A stretch of 64,000 nt of DNA, from NCBI RefSeq assembly GCF_018918345.1, contig NZ_JAHLQI010000006.1:124001-188000 (forward strand), written 5' to 3'. The notes below the pieces were generated by a model. It worked only from the letters and a program-made list of their open reading frames with translations, was not told the DNA's origin and made no database searches. This stretch comes from Butyricicoccus intestinisimiae. GTDB lineage: Bacteria > Bacillota > Clostridia > Oscillospirales > Butyricicoccaceae. How positions within the stretch are numbered: the first letter of the stretch is position 1; the number at the start of each line of letters is the position of its first letter. This document shows positions 60,934 to 64,000 of this stretch, piece by piece. A program made the position numbers and the translations under genes.

Positions 60934-61716
60934 ATGCTGCTTGCAATCAATATACAAAATTCAGCCATCACATTGGGGTGCTTTGACAGACAAGGCAATT
61001 TGTGTGTGGTTTCTCATATTGCATCCGAGACACGGCAGACGGCGGAGCAGTACGCCTGCGGGATAGACAGCGTTCTGCGTCTGCGCGGATGTGATGCGGG
61101 CAAGATTTCCGGCGCAATTATTTGCTCTGTCGTTCCGGCACTCAGCGGCGTGCTGCGCGAGGCGGTCGAGATTTTGTGCCGCTGCGAGGTGGTCAATGTG
61201 TCGTCCGGCGTCAAGACGGGTCTGAGTATCCGCATGGACAATCCGCGCGTAGTTGGCAGCGACTTGGTGTGCGTGGCTGTGGAAGCGGCGGCGAAAAAAC
61301 AGCTTCCGGCGCTGGTGATTGATATGAATACGGCGGTTACGTTTACCGCGCTGGATGAGAGCGGCGCGCTGGTCGGCTCCATCATTGCACCGGGCATGCG
61401 TATCGGATTGGAATCGCTGCATACCAAGGCGGCACAGCTGCCGTCCATCGGGCTGACGCGGCCGCACACTGGACTGCTCGGGAAAAATACCATGGATGCC
61501 ATGGCGTCCGGCATGCTCAATGGCACGGCATCTATGATTGACGGCATGATTGGCAGATGCAGAGATCAGCTCGGAGACAATTTGACGGTGTATCTTACAG
61601 GAACCGATGCAGAACTCGCCGCGCCGTATTTGACAGAGACTGTCCGGCGCGTGGATGACATGGTGCTGTACGGACTGCACCGCATTTGGATGAAAAACAA
61701 ACGAAGGGAAATTTGA
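60934..61716 (+). CDS. Type III pantothenate kinase-like protein (CoaX/Baf family) with altered motifs
   Basis: A 260-residue ASKHA-fold protein of CoaX length. Motif one, normally DxGNT after the first strand, reads INIQNSAITLG, with Asn6 in place of the conserved Asp. The GADR motif reads GSDLV (Asp kept, Arg lost), and DxGTA reads IDMNTAVTF. The rest (IAPGMRIGLESLH, ELPxI-like QLPSIGLTRP, NTMDAMASGMLNG) is normal. It may be a divergent active enzyme or an inactive paralogue; I would not call it pantothenate kinase with certainty. AAGGGG lies 8 bases upstream. Confidence 0.78.
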   Translation: MLLAINIQNSAITLGCFDRQGNLCVVSHIASETRQTAEQYACGIDSVLRLRGCDAGKISGAIICSVVPALSGVLREAVEILCRCEVVNVSSGVKTGLSIRMDNPRVVGSDLVCVAVEAAAKKQLPALVIDMNTAVTFTALDESGALVGSIIAPGMRIGLESLHTKAAQLPSIGLTRPHTGLLGKNTMDAMASGMLNGTASMIDGMIGRCRDQLGDNLTVYLTGTDAELAAPYLTETVRRVDDMVLYGLHRIWMKNKRREI

Positions 61717-61720
61717 AGAC

Positions 61721-61749
61721 AAGAGGCGGAGCGACCCGCCTCTTTTTTT
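61721..61749 (+). terminator. Terminator after coaX-like gene
   Basis: AAGAGGCGG stem with CCGCCTCTT and seven Ts. Confidence 0.92.
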
Positions 61750-61759
61750 GCGCAGCGGC

Positions 61760-61788
61760 TTGACAAAAAACACGAACCCGTATATACT
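61760..61788 (+). promoter_or_regulatory. Promoter of gntR-ABC operon
   Basis: TTGACA (61760-61765), 17-base spacer, TATACT (61783-61788). Confidence 0.85.
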
Positions 61789-61816
61789 GTATATATAGAA
61801 TATATACAGTATATAC
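61780..61816. promoter_or_regulatory. 37-bp palindromic operator for GntR/YtrA-type regulator
   Basis: Two perfect 17-base arms, GTATATACTGTATATAT and ATATATACAGTATATAC, separated by AGA. Each arm itself contains a small palindrome ATATAC-T/A-GTATAT. It covers the -10 box and the transcription start, so binding should block its own operon. Confidence 0.8.
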
Positions 61817-61829
61817 GGAGGTGGTTGCC

Positions 61830-62210
61830 GTGCAGATTCTTTTGCAGCATACCGGCGGCAAACCGATTTACGAGCAGATTGCCGAACAGATGAAGGCGCA
61901 GATTTTATCCGGAGAGATTCCGGCAGGAGAACAGCTGCCGTCCATTCGGACGCTGGCGAAAGACCTGCATATCAGCGTCATTACGACAAAGCGGGCGTAT
62001 GAAGAACTGGAACGGGAGGGCTTTGTCGAGACCATGCAGGGGCGCGGCACGTATGTCGCGCAGCAGGACGCGGAGCAGGTGCGCGAGGAACACCGCAGAC
62101 GCATAGAGCAAAAATTACTGGAAGCTGTAGAGATTGCAAAGAGTGCGGATATTTCCGAACGAGAAGTGCGAGAAACGCTGCATATTCTATTTGGAGGTGG
62201 CGAGAGATGA
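61830..62210 (+). CDS. GntR-family (YtrA subfamily) transcriptional regulator
   Basis: A 126-residue repressor. The GntR helix-turn-helix is clear: KPIYEQIAEQMKAQILSGEI, then LPSIRTLAKDLHISVITTKR and GRGTYVAQQ. The short C-terminal part (~45 residues) without a ligand domain marks the YtrA subfamily, usually paired with ABC transporters. Start is GTG 61830, with GGAGG 8 bases upstream. It overlaps the ABC ATPase in an ATGA junction. Confidence 0.92.
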   Translation: MQILLQHTGGKPIYEQIAEQMKAQILSGEIPAGEQLPSIRTLAKDLHISVITTKRAYEELEREGFVETMQGRGTYVAQQDAEQVREEHRRRIEQKLLEAVEIAKSADISEREVRETLHILFGGGER

Positions 62211-63055
62211 AGGCATTGGAAGTCAAGGGACTGTGCAAGCAATACGGAGATTTTGCTCTGGACAACGTAAATTTTTCTTTGGAGCAGGGAACCATTACCG
62301 GACTGGTCGGCAGAAACGGTGCGGGCAAGACGACGATTTTGCGCAGCATTTTGGGCGCGGCGCATATCGATGCCGGAGAAATTTCGTTTTTGGGACGGCC
62401 GATAGACGCGCAGACCAAGCAGGATATCGGCGTCGTGTATGACGCCTGCTGTTTCAGTGAAATGCTGAAGATTCGGCAGATAGACAGCGTGCTGGGCGAT
62501 ATATATCACAATTGGTCGCAGGATGTTTTTCTGGGATTGTGTGAGCACTATGAACTGCCGGAACATAAGACAATCAAGACATTTTCCCGCGGCATGAAAC
62601 AGAAGCTGTCTATTGCGGCGGCAATGGCGCACAGCCCGAAATTGCTGCTGCTGGATGAGCCGACAGGCGGATTGGACCCCGTTGCCCGCGAGCAGATTTT
62701 GGACGATTTGCAGACGTTCATTGAGGACGGCGAGCACACCGTGCTGCTGTCCACGCACATTACCAGCGACTTGGATCGCGTGGCAGACAATATTTTGATT
62801 TTATCGCACGGAAAAATGCGGATTGATGTAGAGAAAGATACGCTGCTTAACGAATATATTGTGCTCAAGGGCAGTCCGGAACAGCTCGGACAGATGCAGC
62901 CGGAAGATATTCTCGGCGTCAAAAAGCAGGCGTATTCGTTTGAAGCGCTGTGCGTAGGACGCGAACGCATGCAGGAAAAATACCCGCAGTTTGTGTGCGA
63001 CAGCGCGGATGTTGAACAAATCTTGATTTTGCTGGAAGGCGGTGCAGACCAATGA
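62207..63055 (+). CDS. ABC transporter ATPase (YtrB-like)
   Basis: A 282-residue ABC ATPase. Walker A GRNGAGKTT, signature FSRGMKQKL (LSGGQ variant common in ABC-2 systems), Walker B LLLLDEPTGGLD and H-loop STHITSD are present. It is coupled to the regulator upstream and the permease downstream by four-base overlaps. YtrA-type operons often respond to cell-wall antibiotics, so a peptide or antibiotic defence role is a reasonable inference. Confidence 0.93.
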   Translation: MKALEVKGLCKQYGDFALDNVNFSLEQGTITGLVGRNGAGKTTILRSILGAAHIDAGEISFLGRPIDAQTKQDIGVVYDACCFSEMLKIRQIDSVLGDIYHNWSQDVFLGLCEHYELPEHKTIKTFSRGMKQKLSIAAAMAHSPKLLLLDEPTGGLDPVAREQILDDLQTFIEDGEHTVLLSTHITSDLDRVADNILILSHGKMRIDVEKDTLLNEYIVLKGSPEQLGQMQPEDILGVKKQAYSFEALCVGRERMQEKYPQFVCDSADVEQILILLEGGADQ

Positions 63056-63687
63056 AAGGCTTGGTAAAATATGATTTGATGCAGCTGGCGGGAACCTCGA
63101 AAAAAAGCTTTTATCTGCTGTACTTCGTCGGTCTGGCGGCGGTCGGCGTCATGCTGGGCGGCGGAACCATATGCAGCTATATGGCGGTCATGATTGGCTG
63201 TATGACGGGCGTCAGCTTTTTCTCGTATGAATCGTGGTATCATTGGGACAGCTACTGTGCTGCCATGCCGCTGTCCAATCGGCAGATTGTCGTTTCGCGA
63301 TACATCAGCCTGCTTATCGTGACAGGCTGCGGCGTTTTGTGGGGAATTGTTATCGGCGTGCTGGCGCTTGCGGCGGGAAAAATGGATTTGACGTGGACAC
63401 AATGGCTGCTCTCGATGGTGCAGACGGTGCTGGCGGCGCTGCTGTATATGGAGATTGAAATTCCGGTCATGTATCGGTTCGGTGTCGAGCGCGGGCGCAT
63501 CGTCAACATCTTGCTGTTTATCATCCTGTTCGCAGGGATCTCTGCGCTGGCAGAGATCAACGAGATGCCGGCGGCAGTTACCTCTGTCGTACAGCTTGTG
63601 TTCGGCGTGGTGTGGGTTGTCATTCTGCTGTGCTTTCCGGTTTCCATTGCGGTTTCCATGCGTATTCGAGCGAAAAAAGAATATTAA
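63052..63687 (+). CDS. ABC-2 type permease
   Basis: A 211-residue membrane protein with about six hydrophobic segments. The pattern SYESWYHWDSYCAAMPLSNR followed by VVSRYI is typical of ABC-2 permeases associated with YtrA operons. It ends the operon and is followed by a shared terminator. No signal peptide. Confidence 0.85.
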   Translation: MKGLVKYDLMQLAGTSKKSFYLLYFVGLAAVGVMLGGGTICSYMAVMIGCMTGVSFFSYESWYHWDSYCAAMPLSNRQIVVSRYISLLIVTGCGVLWGIVIGVLALAAGKMDLTWTQWLLSMVQTVLAALLYMEIEIPVMYRFGVERGRIVNILLFIILFAGISALAEINEMPAAVTSVVQLVFGVVWVVILLCFPVSIAVSMRIRAKKEY

Positions 63688-63724
63688 AAAATCATCCCGC
63701 TGTCATTGAGACGGCGGGATGATT
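63685..63724. terminator. Terminator between ABC-2 permease and purine permease
   Basis: AATCATCCCGC (63690-63700) pairs with GCGGGATGATT (63714-63724), extended by GTC/GAC. On the minus strand it is followed by a T run; on the plus strand the tail is weaker. Confidence 0.85.
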
Positions 63725-63741
63725 GCACTTTATGTGGTGAA

Positions 63742-64000
63742 TTACAGGAAAATGTACTTTAAAACAAACAGAATTGCCAAAACGTACATCAGCGGTGTGA
63801 TCTTCTTGCGGTTGCCGCAGAACAGATTGATGACAACATACGAAATGACACCGATGGAGATGCCTTCCGAGATGCTGTAGGTCAGCGGCATGCAGGCCAG
63901 ACACAGATAAGCAGGAATGGATTCGGTCGGGTCGTTGAAGTTGATTTGCACGACGGCGGAAATCATCAGGAAGCCGACAAAAATCAGAGCCGGAGCGGTT
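63742..64000 (-). CDS. NCS2/AzgA-type guanine/hypoxanthine permease, C-terminal part
   Basis: The last ~85 residues of a membrane transporter; the frame is open to the window edge, so the gene starts outside. The sequence TAPALIFVGFLMISAVVQI, then ESIPAYLCLACMPLTYSI, and SEGISIGVISYVVINLFCGN is characteristic of the C-terminal segments of AzgA-type purine permeases. It ends with a short hydrophobic tail and a terminator. Confidence 0.88.
   Translation of the reverse strand, partial: TAPALIFVGFLMISAVVQINFNDPTESIPAYLCLACMPLTYSISEGISIGVISYVVINLFCGNRKKITPLMYVLAILFVLKYIFL

Noticed and set aside
61780-61816. AT-rich palindrome as a mobile element or attachment site
   Set aside because: It coincides with the promoter of a GntR gene, has no flanking duplication and no integrase nearby, so an operator explains it.

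Overview
This window looks like ordinary chromosomal DNA from an anaerobic, low-to-mid GC Firmicute of class Clostridia. The evidence is the set of families present: HydF ([FeFe]-hydrogenase maturation), a CIRCE element, a ROK glucokinase, CarD next to ispD/ispF, DUF4317, DUF4186, type III pantothenate kinase-like and Rrf2 proteins, together with AGGAGG-type ribosome binding sites and TTGACA/TATAAT promoters. A Butyricicoccus/Agathobaculum-like gut bacterium would fit, but that is only an impression and cannot be tested here. I see no rRNA, tRNA, CRISPR array, insertion sequence or prophage. Coding density is high and nearly every transcription unit ends in a clear hairpin terminator, often shared by convergent genes.

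Layout. 0-5 kb: the end of polyphosphate kinase, a secreted WG-repeat protein, a phosphate-binding-like lipoprotein and a LuxR-type regulator with a terminator-like leader. 4.7-8.2 kb (minus): fhs-tsaE-tsaB-upp. 8.5-13.3 kb: FtsW/RodA, a 2-hydroxyacyl-CoA dehydratase-like subunit, a second subunit fused to its activator ATPase, and a histidine phosphatase. 13.3-18.7 kb: DUF4317, a lipoprotein, an Rrf2 regulator, pyruvate kinase and serine acetyltransferase. 18.8-27.5 kb: glycogen debranching enzyme, mutY, glucokinase, a tight run (small membrane protein, site-2 protease, CarD, ispD, ispF, DUF188, deformylase-like, DUF4186), then queH. 27.6-33.4 kb: lon under a CIRCE element, a pair of U32 proteins with UbiU/UbiV-like cysteine patterns, and an anchored esterase. 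33.5-43.3 kb: purC, a DUF3006-like small protein, MATE pump, RsmH, nadA, mnmA, an HMA-like protein, and yibE/F-yibE/F-alkD-ygjP.

43.3-46.4 kb (minus) is a translationally coupled three-gene operon: class II aldolase, MtnA and MtaD-like deaminase. It reads as a salvage route for 5'-methylthioadenosine and/or 5'-deoxyadenosine. 46.5-50.9 kb: nudC, an alpha/beta hydrolase lacking its nucleophile serine, a second MATE pump, and a split chromate transporter with a cre-like site in its promoter. 51-55.5 kb: MarR plus a heterodimeric ABC exporter with one degenerate ATP site. 55.6-60.5 kb: a membrane zinc-ribbon protein, a short DnaK paralogue, trpS, hydF and a tiny ORF. 60.5-64 kb: a CmpB-type membrane protein, a CoaX-like protein with altered active-site motifs, a YtrA-type GntR/ABC operon with a 37-bp palindromic operator, and the end of an AzgA-type purine permease.

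The items most worth a second look are the UbiU/UbiV-like pair (30.1-32.4 kb), the dehydratase-activator fusion with a possible internal start (11.1-12.7 kb), the aldolase-MtnA-MtaD operon, and several proteins that keep their fold signature but have lost key residues. Nothing here is certain to be a new system.
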